Assembly: GCF_023091745.1 (NCBI RefSeq)
Contig: NC_068935.1
Location: 4,045,001-4,109,000 of the forward strand
DNA from: Budorcas taxicolor
Taxonomy: Eukaryota; Chordata; Mammalia; Artiodactyla; Bovidae
Reading direction: 5' to 3'
Length of the DNA stretch: 64,000 bases
Below, one piece after another: positions 1 to 11,839 of the stretch. The notes beneath the pieces were generated by a model, which was not told the origin of the DNA, did no database searches, and saw only the letters and a list, made by a program, of their open reading frames with translations. The position numbers and the translations under genes are program-made. Each line of letters opens with the position of its first letter. Within the stretch, counting starts at the first letter, position 1.

Positions 1-1960
1 CTGAAGAATTATGGACGGAGGTTCATGACATCGTACAGAAGGCAGGGATCAAGACTATTCCCAATAAAAATAAATGAAAAAAGGCAAAATGGCTGTCTGA
101 GGAGGGCTTACAAGTAGCTGTGAAAAGAAGAGAAGTGAAAGCCAAAGGAGAAAAGGAAAGATACAGCCATTTGAATGCAGAGTTCCAAAGAATAGCAAGG
201 AGAGATAAAAAGCCTTGCTCAGTGGAAAACAATAGATTGGGAAAGACTAGAGATCTCTTCAAGAAAATTAGAAATACCAAGGGAATATTTCATGCAAAGA
301 TGGGCACAGTAAAGGACAGAAATGGTATGAACTTTACAGAAGCAGAAGATATTAAGAAGAGGTGGCAAGAATACACAGAAGAGCTATACAAAAAAGATCT
401 TAATGACCCAGATAATCACATTGGTGTGATCACTCACTAAAGCCAGACATCTTGGAATGTGAAGTCAAGAGGGCCTTAGGAAGATTCACTATGAAAAAAG
501 CTAGTGGAGGTGATGGAATTGTAGTTGACCTATTTCAAATCCTGAAACATGATGCTGTGAAAATTCTGAGCTCAATGTGCCAGCAAATTTGGAAAACTCA
601 GCAGTGGCCACAGGACTGGAAAAGGTCAGTTTTCATTCCAATCCCAAAGAAAGACAATGCCAAAGAATGCTCAAACTAGTGCACAACTGCACTCATCTCA
701 CACACTAGCAAAGTAATGCTCAAAATTTTCCAAGCCAGGCTTCAGCAATACGTGAACCATGAATTTCCAGATGTTCAAGCTGGATTTAGAAAAGGCAGAG
801 GAACAAGATATCATATGGCCAATATCTCTTGGATCAGTGAGAAACGAAGAGAGTTTCAGAAAAACATCTACTTCTGCTTTATTGACTATGCCAAAGCCTT
901 TGACTGTGTGGATCACAACACACTGTGGAAAATTCTTTAAAAGTTGGCAATACCAGATTATCTGACCTGCCTCCTGAGAAATCTGCATGCAGGTCAGCAA
1001 GCAACAGTAAGAACTGGACATGAAACAACAGACTGCTTCCAAATCAGGAAAGGAGTACATCAAGGCTGTATATTGTCACCCTAATTATTTAACTTATATG
1101 CAGAGTACATCATGAGAAATGCTGGACTGAATGACGCACAAGCTGCAATCAAGATTGCTGGGAGAAAGATCAATATCCTCAGATATGCAGATGACACCAA
1201 CTTTATGGCAGAAAGTGAAGAACTAAAGACTCTCTTGATGAAAGTGAAAGAAGAGAGTGAAAAAGTTGGCTTAAAGCTCAACATTCAGAAAATGAAGATC
1301 ATGACATTCATTCCCATCACTTCTAGGCAAATAGATGGGGAAACAATGGAAATAGTGACAGACTATTTGGAGGAGCTCCAAAATCACTGCAGATATGGTG
1401 ACTGCAACCATGAAATTAAAAGATGCTTGCTCCTTGGAAGAAAAGCTATGACCAACCTAGACAGCATATTAAAAAGCAGAGACATTACTTTCTCAACATA
1501 GGTCCATCTAGTCAAAGCTATGGTTTTTCCAGTAGTCATGTATGGATGTGAGAGTTGGACTATAAAGAAAGCTGAGCACTGAAAAATTGATGCTTTGAAC
1601 TGTGGTATTGGAGAAGACCCCTGAGAGTCCCTTAGACTGCAAGGAAATCCAACCAGTCCATCCTAAAGTAAATCAGTCCTGAATAGTCATTGGAAGAACT
1701 GATGCTGAAGCTGAAACTCCAATACTTTGGCCACCTAATGGAAAAAACTGACTCATTTGAAAAGACCCTGAAGCTGAGAAAGATTGAAGGCAGAAGGAGA
1801 AGGTGACCACAGAAGATGATGTAGTTGGATGGCATCACCGACTCAATGGACATGAGTTTGAGTAAACTCCGGGAGTTGGTGATGGACAGGGAGGCCTCTT
1901 GTGCTGCAGTCCATGGAGTCGCAAAGAATCGGACATGACTGAGCTACTGTACTGAACTGA
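1..1960 (+). mobile_element. BovB LINE (RTE clade), cut by window edge
   Basis: The 3' two thirds of a BovB retrotransposon, read from the linker between endonuclease and reverse transcriptase to the terminal ACTGAACTGA tail. The left end is the window edge, so the 5' extent is unknown. The frame 2 reading carries the RT palm motifs: FIDYAKAFD near 880-905, LFNLYAEYIM near 1087-1115 and LRYADD near 1178-1195. It is broken by stops at 677-679, 938-940 and 1081-1083 and by a frameshift between 440 and 452. Assignment rests on close similarity to the other BovB copies in this window and recognition of the family. Confidence 0.95.
452..1501 (+). pseudogene. BovB reverse transcriptase remnant
   Basis: One reading frame (452-679, 716-940 and 1112-1501 are all in phase) covers the fingers, palm and thumb of an RTE reverse transcriptase. 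Visible landmarks are the fingers segment WPQDWKRSVFIPIPKK, the palm motif A FIDYAKAFDCVDH, and the catalytic motif C LRYADDTNFM. In-frame stops at 677-679, 938-940 and 1081-1083 make it non-functional, and the frame ends at 1499-1501 where copies elsewhere continue. The enzyme would copy BovB RNA at a nicked target (target-primed reverse transcription). This copy is a fossil. Confidence 0.9.
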
Positions 1961-2449
1961 TGGTTTCCTTTATAACAGTTACTATAAATCAATTCTGAAT
2001 TCCAACTGTCAAGAAGGAAACCTAATCTCTGGTTTTGATGCATCATTTCAGTTCAGTTCAGTCGCTCAGTCGTGTCTGACTCTTTGAGACTCCATGAATC
2101 GCAGCACGCCAGGCCTCCCTGTCCATCACCATCTCCTGGAGTTCGCTCAAACTCACGTCCATCGAGTCCGTGATGCCATCCAGCCATCTCATCCTCGGTC
2201 ATCCCCTTCTCCTTCTGCCCCCAATCCCTCCCAGCATCAGAGTCTTTTCCAATGAGTCAACTCTTGCATGAGCTGGCCAAAGTACTGGAGCTTCAGCCTT
2301 AGCATCATTCCTTCCAAAGAAATCCCAGGGCTGATCTCCTTCAGAATGGACTGGTTGGATCTCCTTGAAGTCCAAGGGACTCTCAAGAGTCCTCTCCAAC
2401 ACCACAGTTCAAAAGCATCAATTCTTCGGCGCGCAGCCTTCTTCACAGT

Positions 2450-2806
2450 CTAACACTCACATCCATACATGACCACAGGAAAAACCATAGCCTTGACTAG
2501 ACGGACCTTAGTCGGCAAAGTAATGTCTCTGCTTTTGAATATGCTATTTAGGTTGGTCATAACTTTTCTTCCAAGGAGTGAGCATCTTTTAATTTCATGG
2601 CTGCAGTCACCATCTGCAGTGATTTTTGAACCCCAAAAAATAAAGTCTGACACTGTTTCCGCTGTTTCCCCATCTATTTCCCATGAAGTGATGGGATCAT
2701 ATGCCATGATCTTCATTTTCTGAATGTTGAGCTTTAAGCCAACTTTTTCACTCTCCTCTTTCACTTTCATCAAGAGGCTTTTTAGCTCCTCTTCACTTTC
2801 TGCCAT
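2450..2806 (-). pseudogene. BovB RT thumb/C-terminal segment
   Basis: This open stretch continues the same BovB after the frameshift near 2866. It covers the region after YADD (AESEEELKSLLMKVKEESEKVGLKLN) and the downstream conserved block KITADGDCSHEIKR...LLGRK...TLPTKVRLVKAMVFPVVMYGCE. It ends at a TAG at 2447-2449 where related copies read Trp. The remaining C-terminus is open again at 2237-2446. Confidence 0.88.
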
Positions 2807-4284
2807 AAGGGTGGTGTCATCTGCATATCTGAGGTTATTGATATTTCTCCCGGCAATCTTGATTCAAGCTTGCGTTTCTCCAGTCCAGCGTTTCTCATGA
2901 TGTACTCTGCATATAAGTTAAATAAGCAGGGTGACAATATGCAGCCTTGACGTACTCCTTTTCCTATTTGAAACCAGTCTGTTGTTCCATGTCCAGTTCT
3001 AACTGTTGCTTCCTGACCTGCATACAGATTTCTCAAGAGGCAGGTCAGGTGGTCTGGTATTCCCATCTCTTTCAGAATTTTCCACAGTTTATTGTGATCC
3101 ACACAGTCAAAGGCTTTGGCATAGTCAATAAAGCAGAAAGAGATGTTTTTCTGGAACTCTCTTGCTTTTTCCATGATTCAGCGGATGTTGGCAATTTGAT
3201 CTCTGGTTCCTCTGCCTTTTCTAAAACCAGCTTGAACATCAGGGAGTTCACGGTTCACGTATTGCTGAAGCCTGGCTTGGAGACTTTTGAGCATTACTTT
3301 ACTAGCATGTGAAATGAGTGCAATTGTGTGGTAGTTTGAGCATTCTTTGGCATTACCTTTCTTTGGAATTGGAATGAAAACTGACCTTTTCCAGTCCTGT
3401 GGCCACAGCTGAGTTTTCAAAATTTGCTGGCATATTGAGTGCAGCACTTTCACAGCATCATCTTTCAGGATTTGAATTAGGTCAACTGAAATTCCATCAC
3501 CCCCACTAGCTTTGTTTGTAGTGATGCTTTCTAAGGCCCACTTGACTTCACATTCCAAGATGTCTGGCTCTAGACTAGTGATCGCATCATCATGATTATC
3601 TGGATCGTGAAGATCTTTTTTGTACAGTTCTTCTGTGTATTCTTGCCACCTCTTCTTAATATCTTCTGCTTCTGTTAGGTCCATACCATTTCTGTCCTTT
3701 ATCGAGCCCATCTTTGCATGAAATGATCCCTTGGTATCTCTAATTTTCTTGAAGAGATCTCTAGTCTTTCCCATTCTGTTGTTTTCCTCTATTTCTTTGC
3801 ATTGATCACTGAAGAAGGCTTTCTTCACTCTTCTTGCTATTCTTTGGAACTCTGCATTCAGATCCTTATATCTTTCCTTTTCTCCTTTGCTTTTCACCTC
3901 TCTTCTTTTCACAGTGATTTGTAAGCCCTCCCCAGACAGCCATTTTGCCTTTTTGCATTTCTTTTCCATGGGGATGGTCTTGATCCCTGTCTCCTGTACA
4001 ATGTCACGAATCTCAGTCCATAGTCCATCAGGCACTCTATCTATCACATCTAGGCCCTTAAATCTATTTCTCATTTCCACTGTATAATCAAAGGGGATTT
4101 GATTTAGGTCATACCTGAATGGTCTAGCAGTTTTCCCTACTTTCTTCAATTTGAGTCTGAATTTGGTTAAGGAGTTCATGATCTGAGCCACAGTCAGCTT
4201 CTGGTCTTGTTTTTGTTGACTGTATAGAGCTTCTCCATCTTTGGCTGCAAAGAATATAATCAATCTGATTTCAGTGTTGACCAT
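2782..4284 (-). pseudogene. BovB endonuclease C-terminus plus RT, one stop in frame
   Basis: The pieces 4284-3178 (368 codons) and 3174-2782 are in the same frame, separated by one TGA at 3175-3177 where other copies have TGG (Trp in NIRWIMEKA). The first residues match the end of the APE-type endonuclease (the region around HRNQIDYILC in other copies). A charged linker follows, then RT: WPQDWKRSVFIPIPKK, FRKGRGTRDQIA, motif A FIDYAKAFDCVDH and motif B QGCILSPCLFNLYAEYI. A small indel near 2866 then moves the YADD codons out of this frame; the RT continues at 2450-2806 (AESEEELKSLLMK). With one nonsense codon and one frameshift across about 1.8 kb, this is among the better preserved copies. 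Confidence 0.92.
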
Positions 4285-4358
4285 CTGGTGATGTCCATGT
4301 GTAGAGTCTTCTCTTGTGTTTGCTATGACCAGTGCATTTTCTTGGCAAAACTCTATTA

Positions 4359-5325
4359 GTGTGCCTATATGATATTAAGTTTATATAATTTTAATTATAT
4401 ACAAGTGTTATCACTCCTTTAAATATTTTCACTCACCCAAAATGGACCTTGTTGTATCACTTATCAAAATAATCTTTTCATACACAGCAAATAGATTTTA
4501 TTTCTACTGGGTATACTTCATTTCCTTTTTTAAGTTCACACTACTATGTCATTGATTCTTACCTGTTATGCTTATTAAGACAAAATGACTTTCATTTCTT
4601 AGTGCATTTAATATCCCAGTCATTAACAATCTGGGTGGAGTATAATATTTTTTATTTAATCTTTCTAAATTAATTAATTATCCATATAACAAATCCTAAA
4701 ACATTTTTAAGGAACTCCAGTGTCTGATCAGCACACATAGAGAATTATTTTATGAAGATACTACAAGAATAAACAAGAGAAAACTCAATAACTCACGCTT
4801 TATTGTGCAAGGAACCTAGATTATAGCTACTCTTAATCAAATGGGGAAATTAAAGCTGTTAATAGTCAAAATAAAGAGCACACCATCAAATGATTTTATA
4901 TACCCTTAAAATTATTTTTGCATGACTTTCTCTTTAATGAACTCTATACTTATGAGAGAGATAAGCAGGCATGGTAATGATTTTTTTCATCAGATATGAC
5001 TGAGCAACTATTCTTTCCATTCTTTCATCAAATCTGCTTCCATTTAAACATGTGTTCTTTGTTAACAAGGCACATTAAAATGTTGTACTAGTCTCCTGTA
5101 TATGCAAAGGGAAAGACTGAACACTTCCTCTTCTGCATGCTGTATCCAGATGGACTGAGAAAGTGACCTAAGCTATAGGGATCAGCCTCACATATATCAT
5201 CTGTGATTTCATTTCTGATCCTCAAGTCAACTGTCCTCCCAAGGTCACAGAGCTACAGAATGAAGTATCACTTCTATTACACTCTACTGCTTTGAAATTT
5301 CAATAGTTAAGAATCGGCAGTCTGG
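4359..5325. other. Unassigned AT-rich intergenic DNA
   Basis: I see no gene, no recognisable repeat and no reading frame of interest here. It is AT-rich and ends where a CHR-type SINE begins. Confidence 0.5.
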
Positions 5326-5550
5326 GACTTCTCTGTGGTCGAATGGAAGCCACCTTCCAATGCAGGAGAAGTAGATTTGATTCCCGGTCATGGAACTAAG
5401 ATCCCACATGCCACAGGGCAACTAAGCCTGTGCACCGCAACTAGTCACCCTAGTGTCACAACTAGAGAAGTTCATGCAGGATGCAACTAGGGAAAGGCCA
5501 TGCACCACAATGAAGACCCAGTGCAGCCAAAATTAAACAAGGGAAAAACC
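5326..5550 (+). mobile_element. CHR-type SINE (tRNA-Glu derived)
   Basis: It opens with GGGACTTCTCTGTGG, has the diverged tRNA-like head with a B-box-like GATTTGATTCCCGG, then AACTAAGATCCCACATGCC and the repeated gcaactag/gaagaccca body ending in GCAGCCAAAATTAAA. This is the usual architecture of cetartiodactyl CHR SINEs. Pol III promoter boxes are degraded. Confidence 0.88.
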
Positions 5551-6049
5551 ATGTTTAGTTCACATTTATAAGAGAGTTCACAAAAATATGTGATTCAAGG
5601 AAGTGCCCAAAGAAGGTGGATTTTACACATTTTAGACAAAGAAAAAAATGAAGCTGTGAAGAACTGTCAAGACAAAAAGAACTGGGCTTCAGATAGGATA
5701 TTAGTGATGAAACAGCAATGGGTTTTTGCTTATACAGGCTCCTGTATCTGGTGAGAAGAATGCCTTCTACCCTCCTGGTACAGGGAAGCTACCTTTCACA
5801 TGGGAGATTTATATCCTGCTTTCAGAAGGACAAAGCAGGGTCATAGTGTCTCTCTTGCAATGGCTGCTTCTTAAGTAACTTTAACTCAAAGAAACAGTAC
5901 ACAAAAATGGCATATTTTAGAGTGGCATATTCTGCTCCATTCAAATAGGATCACTTGTGGTTCTAAAAGTTTCTTAATGTCTCTGTGCTTTAGGGTCCTC
6001 GCCTAATAGCAACAAAAAGACCCTATATCAGGGTTGTTATGAGAATTCT
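5551..6049. other. Unassigned intergenic DNA
   Basis: No gene or confident repeat seen between the CHR SINE and the TA/TG microsatellite. Confidence 0.45.
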
Positions 6050-6120
6050 ATATATACATATGTGAATATATATGTATATATACATATGTATAGTGTGTGT
6101 ATATATATACACATACACAC
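6050..6120. repeat. TA/TG/CA microsatellite
   Basis: Alternating ATATATAC, TATGTATA and TGTGTGTA units. The tract abuts the 3' end of the minus-strand Bov-tA at 6121, where these SINEs normally carry a simple-repeat tail. Confidence 0.85.
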
Positions 6121-6320
6121 TCTTAGTTGCTCAGTCATATTCAACTTTTTGACCCTTTGGACTATAGTCCACCAAGCTTCTCTATCCATGGAATTTTTCA
6201 GGCAAGAATACTGGAGCAGGATACCATTTCCTCCAGGGGATCTTCCTGACCCAGGGATCAAACCCAAGTCTCCTGCATTGCAGGTAGATTCTTTACCACT
6301 GAGCCACGAGGGAAGTCCCT
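6121..6320 (-). mobile_element. Bov-tA SINE
   Basis: Read on the minus strand it starts GGGACTTCCC, with a tRNA-derived head (CTCAGTGGTAAAGAATC, GGTTTGATCCCTGGG). The Bov-A unit follows (CCAGTATTCTTGCCTG, TCCATGGA) and ends GACTGAGCAACTAAG. The microsatellite at 6050-6120 is its tail. Confidence 0.92.
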
Positions 6321-6584
6321 GATATGGTGATATATAGAGTGCTTAACATACTGCCTGGTATGATAAGTACTCAATCAATATTGCCTAGTATCAGTTATTG
6401 AGGTGCAATGGGATCAAATGGAGAGCTTGTTAATTGGCAAATTCCAAGCATTGCCTCAGACATTTGGGCATTTTTATTAAGCATCTCAGGGGATCCTAAT
6501 GCAGATAGCCCAAGGAGCCCACTCTTTGAGGCACACTGTATTAGTCAATTCATAGAATAGTTTCAGCCACAACCTACACCTATA

Positions 6585-6806
6585 CGGATCCTGTGCTGTG
6601 CTTATTCGCTCAGTTGAGTCTGACTCTACAGTCCAACTCCATGGACTGTATCCCACCAGGCTCCTCTGTCCATGGGATTCTCCAGGCAAGAATATTTGAG
6701 TGGGTTTCCATGCCCTCCTGCAGGGGATTGTTCCAACCCAGCGATCGAACTCAGGTCTCCCACATTGCAGTCAGATTCTTTGCCATTTAAGCCACCAGGG
6801 AAGCTC
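6585..6806 (-). mobile_element. Bov-tA SINE with target-site duplication
   Basis: Complete Bov-tA on the minus strand: tRNA-like head at the right, Bov-A unit in the middle, 3' end near 6597. A 9-bp direct repeat ACACCTATA flanks it at 6576-6584 and 6807-6815. Confidence 0.9.
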
Positions 6807-6838
6807 ACACCTATATGTATAATTGACATTATATATAA

Positions 6839-7232
6839 CCCTTGGACTGCAAGGAGATCCAACCAGTCCATCCTAAAGGAGATCTGTCTTGGGTGTTCAT
6901 TGGAAGGACTGATGTTGAAGCTGAAGCTCCAATACTTTGGCCACCTGATGTGAAGAACTGACTCATTGGATACAATATTGTAAAGTAATTAACCTTCAAT
7001 TAAAATAAATAAATTTATATTTTAAAAAAAGATCCTGATGCTGGGAAAGATTGAAAGCAGGAGGAGAAGGGGACGACAGAGGAAGAGATGGTTGGAAGGC
7101 ATCACCGACTCAATGGACATGGGTTTGGGTGGACTCTGGGAGTTAATGATGGACAGGGAGGCCTGGCGTGCTGCAGTTCAGGGAGTCGCAAAGAGTCGGA
7201 CATGACTGAGCGACTGAAATGAACTGAACTGA
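6839..7232 (+). mobile_element. BovB 3' end with internal L1-tail insertion
   Basis: Only the last ~330 bp of BovB (RT C-terminal codons and 3' UTR, ending GAACTGAACTGAAT). It is interrupted at about 6970-7027 by an AT-rich segment resembling a ruminant L1 3' tail. Confidence 0.92.
6970..7027 (+). mobile_element. L1 3'-tail fragment inside BovB
   Basis: About 58 bp reading TACAATATTGTAAAGTAATT and then AATTAAAATAAATAAATT, ending in an A-run. This is the tail I associate with ruminant L1 3' ends; a related tail occurs at 54255-54310 and reversed at 55440-55497. It splits the BovB motif that should read ACTCATTGGAAAAGA. I see no duplication beyond A residues. Confidence 0.7.
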
Positions 7233-7237
7233 ATGAT

Positions 7238-7450
7238 TATGTGCATGTGTGCTCAGTCATGTCTGACTCTTTGTGATCCCAGGGATTGTAGCTCGCCAGG
7301 CTCCTCTGTCCATAGAATTTTCCAGGCAAGAATATTGGAGTAAGTTGACATTTTCTACTCCAGGGGATCTTCCTGACCCAGCGATTGAACCCACGTCTCT
7401 TGCATCTCCTGCACTGGCAGGCAGATTCTTTACCACAGTGCCACCTGTGG
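7238..7450 (-). mobile_element. Bov-tA SINE
   Basis: Bov-A unit (GTCTGACTCTTTGTGA, TCCAGGCAAGAATATTGGAG) followed by the tRNA-derived head in reverse (CTTTACCACAGTGCCACC). It lies immediately after the BovB end at 7232. Confidence 0.9.
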
Positions 7451-8639
7451 TTATAGACCTCCTCCAATTCAACACAACCAATTATTTGGCTTAATTGAAC
7501 ATCAACTTTGAGTCCAATAAGGACAAAGAAATATAACAGAGGTAGGATACATAGAGCCTGTCTATCTTCCTCATCATTCGATTCCTAATGCAGGAATCTA
7601 TAGGAACAAAGTATTGGGAAGTTTCTATCGTCACTGCAAGAATGTACTGATAGTGATTACCAGTAGCAGAATTGTCATCTCTAAAATATTCAGGGATGTG
7701 CATAGGTAAATAATCCAGATAGTGCTCCTAGGAGTGCAAGAAGTATCATGCCAAAACTTGGAATATTTCAGAGTTTTAAAAAGGCAACAATAACAAAAAT
7801 CATTGCTATATGTAAACAAGCACTTCAACACAAACAACATATGGAAGTTTCTTAGGACTGATCCAGGGTAAGCACTATGGAACCATAATCCCATAGTGAA
7901 AGACATCTATGTATCTCTTCCTACATTGACATCATACACATTGAAACATTCAAGCCTTTCTATATTCAATAAAATAAGTTTTGGAGAGTCTCATCATTAC
8001 AATATTTCTAATGGTCCAGGCACAGTTCCATATGATAATATGGATACTGTCCCATCATCACATTTTTCAAAGGAAATAAGAAATGAAACCAGAATCTGAT
8101 GAAAAGGGGAACGTACAGAATGCAATCCCATCCATGTAAAGATTTCATTCTGAAATCTCTTTCAGATGACTACAAAAATTCTTTTTTAAGATCCAGAAAT
8201 TACAATGCCATTACTTGCTGTAGTATCCCCCCATTTCCCTCCTCCTCTCCTCCCACCACAAAAAAACTTTATAACTACTATAAATTTACCTTGATATTTC
8301 CCACTCAGGTAAAGATTATATTTTTTCCCTATGCTCCCAAATTCTACTTTCAATAACTCCCAATCACAGTATCAGAATCACATTAACAATTCAAATCATG
8401 GCTATTAAAAAGAAAAATTCTTAGCAGACGTTAACCTGCAAGAAAAGCTATTTAATGTGCCAGAAACTCTCCATGTTAACAATTTGCCTCTCTTCTACCC
8501 TCCCAGACCCTTAGGCCTGAAGTATACATGGTGCTTCTCTTTCCCCTCCCAACTCTATTCTCATACACCTTTGAATTGTTTTCATCAGCCTGATTCTGAT
8601 CTACCATGTTCCAGATCACACTTCAGCTTCTGACAGTTC
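7451..8639. other. Unassigned intergenic DNA
   Basis: No convincing gene. Short open stretches at 7631-7906 (minus) and 8099-8356 (plus) have no recognisable domain and biased, low-complexity composition. Confidence 0.45.
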
Positions 8640-8863
8640 ACAGTTCTTGGTTAAGAGGAATGGCTCTGGTGGAAAGAATATTTAGGTTTGAATCTCACTG
8701 ACACCAATTTTTAGTCACAGAATTTGGGTAAATTATTTAACCACTCTAACTCAATTTATCATTAGTAAGTTGTTTTTTATTTTTTTAAATAAGGTAAAAT
8801 GAAAGTAAATGAGGCAATGTGTTCAGGACTTAGAAAAATGCCTCAATAAATGGTACATGACTT
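8640..8863 (+). mobile_element. MIR SINE (ancient)
   Basis: Diverged but colinear with MIR: GGTTAAGAGGAATGGCTCTGG, TTTGAATCTCACTGACACC, TTGGGTAAATTATTTAACC, AATGAGGCAATG, and the terminal CTTAGAAAAATGCCTCAATAAATGG. Confidence 0.75.
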
Positions 8864-9352
8864 TTCCTCAAACCTCATTCTTGCTTTTATGCCCAGCTTG
8901 TTGCCTAACACCTAGTAATTCTCTGAGCTCGATTTGTTCTGAGCTTTCTGATCCTGTTCTCTTCTTTGATTCTGGCCTCCTCCTCTGACAGTGACTTGAT
9001 AAGTTAAGAAATAATCCTTGTCTAAATATGTTCCCAAGGCTTTCAAGTATCTCAACCAGATTCAGCTTAACCAAGGGCCTTTTTTTCCAGACTCTCCCCC
9101 ACAGGTCTTTCAAAACCACTTCAGAATATTGGTTTCCATTTAAATTTGAAGAAGCCAACTGTAGCAACTGCTAGGAATACCTTCCTAAAAACCTACAAAC
9201 ATAGGTTAGAATGAGTGGTAGCTTTCTCTGCAGTCAACATAGATAGTTAACCATTATTTTGACCCCCAGAAAACATTAAGCAAAGAGATTTAACCAAAGG
9301 ATGATATTAAAAATCTTAAACTGTATAATCAGGGTTTATTTTACTATATTTA
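8864..9352. other. Unassigned intergenic DNA
   Basis: A 99-codon open stretch on the minus strand (8868-9167) has no domain I recognise. No repeat family identified. Confidence 0.4.
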
Positions 9353-9359
9353 AAGTGAG

Positions 9360-9709
9360 TTGTTCTTGTTGCTATCCAGTTGCTCAGTCATGTCTGACTC
9401 TTTGCGACTCCATGGATTGCAGCACACAGACTTCCCTGTACTTCACTATCTCCTGGAGTTTGTTCAAATTCTTATCCATTGAGTTGGTGATGCCATCCAA
9501 TCCCCTTCTCTTCCTGCTCTCAATTCTTCCCAGCATCAGGGTCTTTTCCAATGAGTCACCTCTTAGCATCAGGCGGCCAAAGTGTTAGAGCTTCAGCATC
9601 AGTCCTTCCAATGAATATTCAGGACTGACTTCATTTAGGATTGGCTGGTTTGATCTCCTTGCAGCCCAAGGGACTCATGGGAGTCTTCTCCAGCATCACA
9701 GTTCAAAAG
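9360..9709 (-). mobile_element. BovB 3' end
   Basis: The last ~350 bp of BovB: RT C-terminal codons and 3' UTR in reverse (GCTCAGTCATGTCTGACTC ... CATCACAGTTCAAAAG). A possible 7-bp duplication AAGTGAG flanks it at 9353-9359 and 9710-9716; at this length it is only suggestive. Confidence 0.92.
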
Positions 9710-9733
9710 AAGTGAGATATACATACTTTCTAA

Positions 9734-9947
9734 TGGGGTTTCCAGGTGGTGCTAGTGGTAAAGAACCCACCTGCCAATGCAGGAGATGTAAGGGACATGG
9801 GTTTATCCCTGGGTCAGGACGATGCCCTGGAGGAGGGCATGGCAACCCAGTCAGGTGTTCTTGCCTAGATAATCCCATGGACAGAGAAGCCTGGCAGGCT
9901 ACAGTCCATAGAGCGGCAAAGAGTTGGACACAACTGAAGCAACTCAG
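9734..9947 (+). mobile_element. Bov-tA SINE
   Basis: tRNA-like head GGGTTTCCAGGTGGTGCTAG...GTGGTAAAGAACC, B-box-like GGGTTTATCCCTGGG, then the Bov-A unit (GTTCTTGCCTAGATAATCCC, GAGTTGGACACAACTGA). Confidence 0.92.
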
Positions 9948-11839
9948 TATACCCTCATACCTTCAAATGTCTTACAAGTAGACACTGCGTCAGCTACAAT
10001 CCATGGGGACAAAGGCAACTTGCCTCATCAAGTGACAAGATAGATGAAATCAAGCTCTAGCCATATGCCAAAATAAAATATCTTCAGTATCAGTTGAAAA
10101 AAAAAGAAAAAAGAAATAATTCTTTGAGCATATTGGATGGCAAAAATTTATGATTACCTCAAAAAGTATACCTAACTCCTGATGCAGTTATTCAGATAAT
10201 CAAGATATGCAGTTCATTTATCCAGCTAACACAAAATACCTAACAAATCACTAGACCATGAACTTCGGAAACTATGGCTCCCTGGAGCATTTGTCTTTCT
10301 TACAAAATCTATCCAGAATTCTGTCATACCAATAGCACATAGTCTATTTGGCATCATGAGTCTAGACTTTCTTCAGTTATTTGGAACTGCCTTTCTTGCT
10401 AATCCTCTAGCAAGGCTGGGATCTCAACTCAGGGATGCCCTTGGATATGAATGAACGAATTTCCCAAAAGACAACAATTTAAGAATCAGAGGAGTATTCA
10501 TGTCATTTGATAGAGTAAGTACTCTGCGATTACTGGGCTCTGAAGACAACGTTCACTATTCCTATTATGTGTGTGCATAATTGCCCTTCTGCAAGTGTCT
10601 TCTTGAGATAAGATTGGCTTTGAAAATATTTCTAAATCTTGGAAATATTTCTAAACTTAGGCATAGAATTCTATCATTCAACTGTGAGTTCCCTGAGGTC
10701 AAGGAATGTGTCTCTTCTCATTTTTATCCTTGATATTTAGCACACTTAGTAAACATTTAATTTACTGAATTCTTTTATTGAATTCTGGTTCGACTTGGAG
10801 ATTGATTTTTCTGATATTCTGATGAAAAGGTGACAATAATTCTGAGAAGAGATTTTCCTGGAAGGTTGCTGGAAACTTCTCTGTGAATAATTGCTAGGAG
10901 CTAAACTGGAACTGTTTGCTGCTTTGCTTTCCTTCTTTCTCTGGGAAAAAAAAAAGCTGGAGAATAATATTACTATAAAGACTATTTTAAAAATTATTTT
11001 AGCATTTTTGCCAGAAATAAGTGCAGCTGAAGCCCTAACCAGCAATTTGTGGTTTTCTTAATGTTTCTGGCTCTCATTTTATGATTACATTGTCAAGTTT
11101 TTGTAATAATTTTTTGATAAATGAATTTATTCATAGTAGGAGAGGGGGACTTTTAACAAATCCATTATACTCTTACTATTGACAGAAAGGTTTAGAGGTT
11201 AGTGATCAAGTGTCTTAGAATAAGATATATGCAATCATTCCAAACTACAACAGTCCCTTTTGACACAGATCAACATCTGAAGCATAGTGGCTGCCCACAG
11301 GAATCTGATAGAGTGGCAGAGACTCTTACATGATGGAAGAAAGCAGACTGCTTATTCCCAGTTATGCCTGTTTCCTGGTCCATACCTGAATCCTGCCTTG
11401 TATTTTTTCAGTCTTATGAATCTTCCTAGTGTTTTCTCTCAGGCTAAACTGACCAATTACATCCTGTGATGTCCTTAAATAATCCAGTGATAGGAGGCTT
11501 CAGTTGTACAGGGAGTCTAATGACACGCCAAGAAATTTTCATCCAGTTCTCACCTGTGTATATACCACCAACAGGTTAAATTTACAATGCCCCCAATAGA
11601 TCTCAGTTTCCATTCCAAATTTATCCCTCCATGTACTTCATATTTTCCATATTTGAAAAACCATATCCTATCACTATTACTATTGAGGCTTAAAATAGCA
11701 GGGTAATCTTGGGCTTTTCTCTTTCTCTTACCTCCCTCATCCAATCAGTGACTAAGCCCTCCTGATTTCCCCTCTTTCATAGCTCTCTAACTAAAATTTA
11801 CTTCTCATTTCTAACGCTACTATCTACTCAATTCATTAA
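9948..11839. other. Unassigned AT-rich intergenic DNA
   Basis: No repeat or gene that I can support. The short reading frames here (for example 10746-11045 minus, 11287-11469 plus) lack recognisable motifs. Confidence 0.45.

Larger units (their letters stand above)
2047..4358 (-). mobile_element. BovB LINE, 5' truncated
   Basis: A BovB copy in opposite orientation to its neighbour at 1-1960, with about 85 bp between them. It runs from the TTCAGTTCAG-type 3' tail (minus strand) at 2047 to a 5' truncation near 4358, inside the C-terminal part of the endonuclease. It keeps the whole RT region and one of the longest open BovB stretches in the window. No clear target-site duplication was seen. 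Confidence 0.95.

Noticed and set aside
2947..3312. 121-codon plus-strand frame, and its relatives at 21399-21764, 46093-46398 and 49495-49758
   Set aside because: Antisense of the BovB RT palm. Not listed as a gene; frames opposite the RT C-terminus are discussed separately as a finding.
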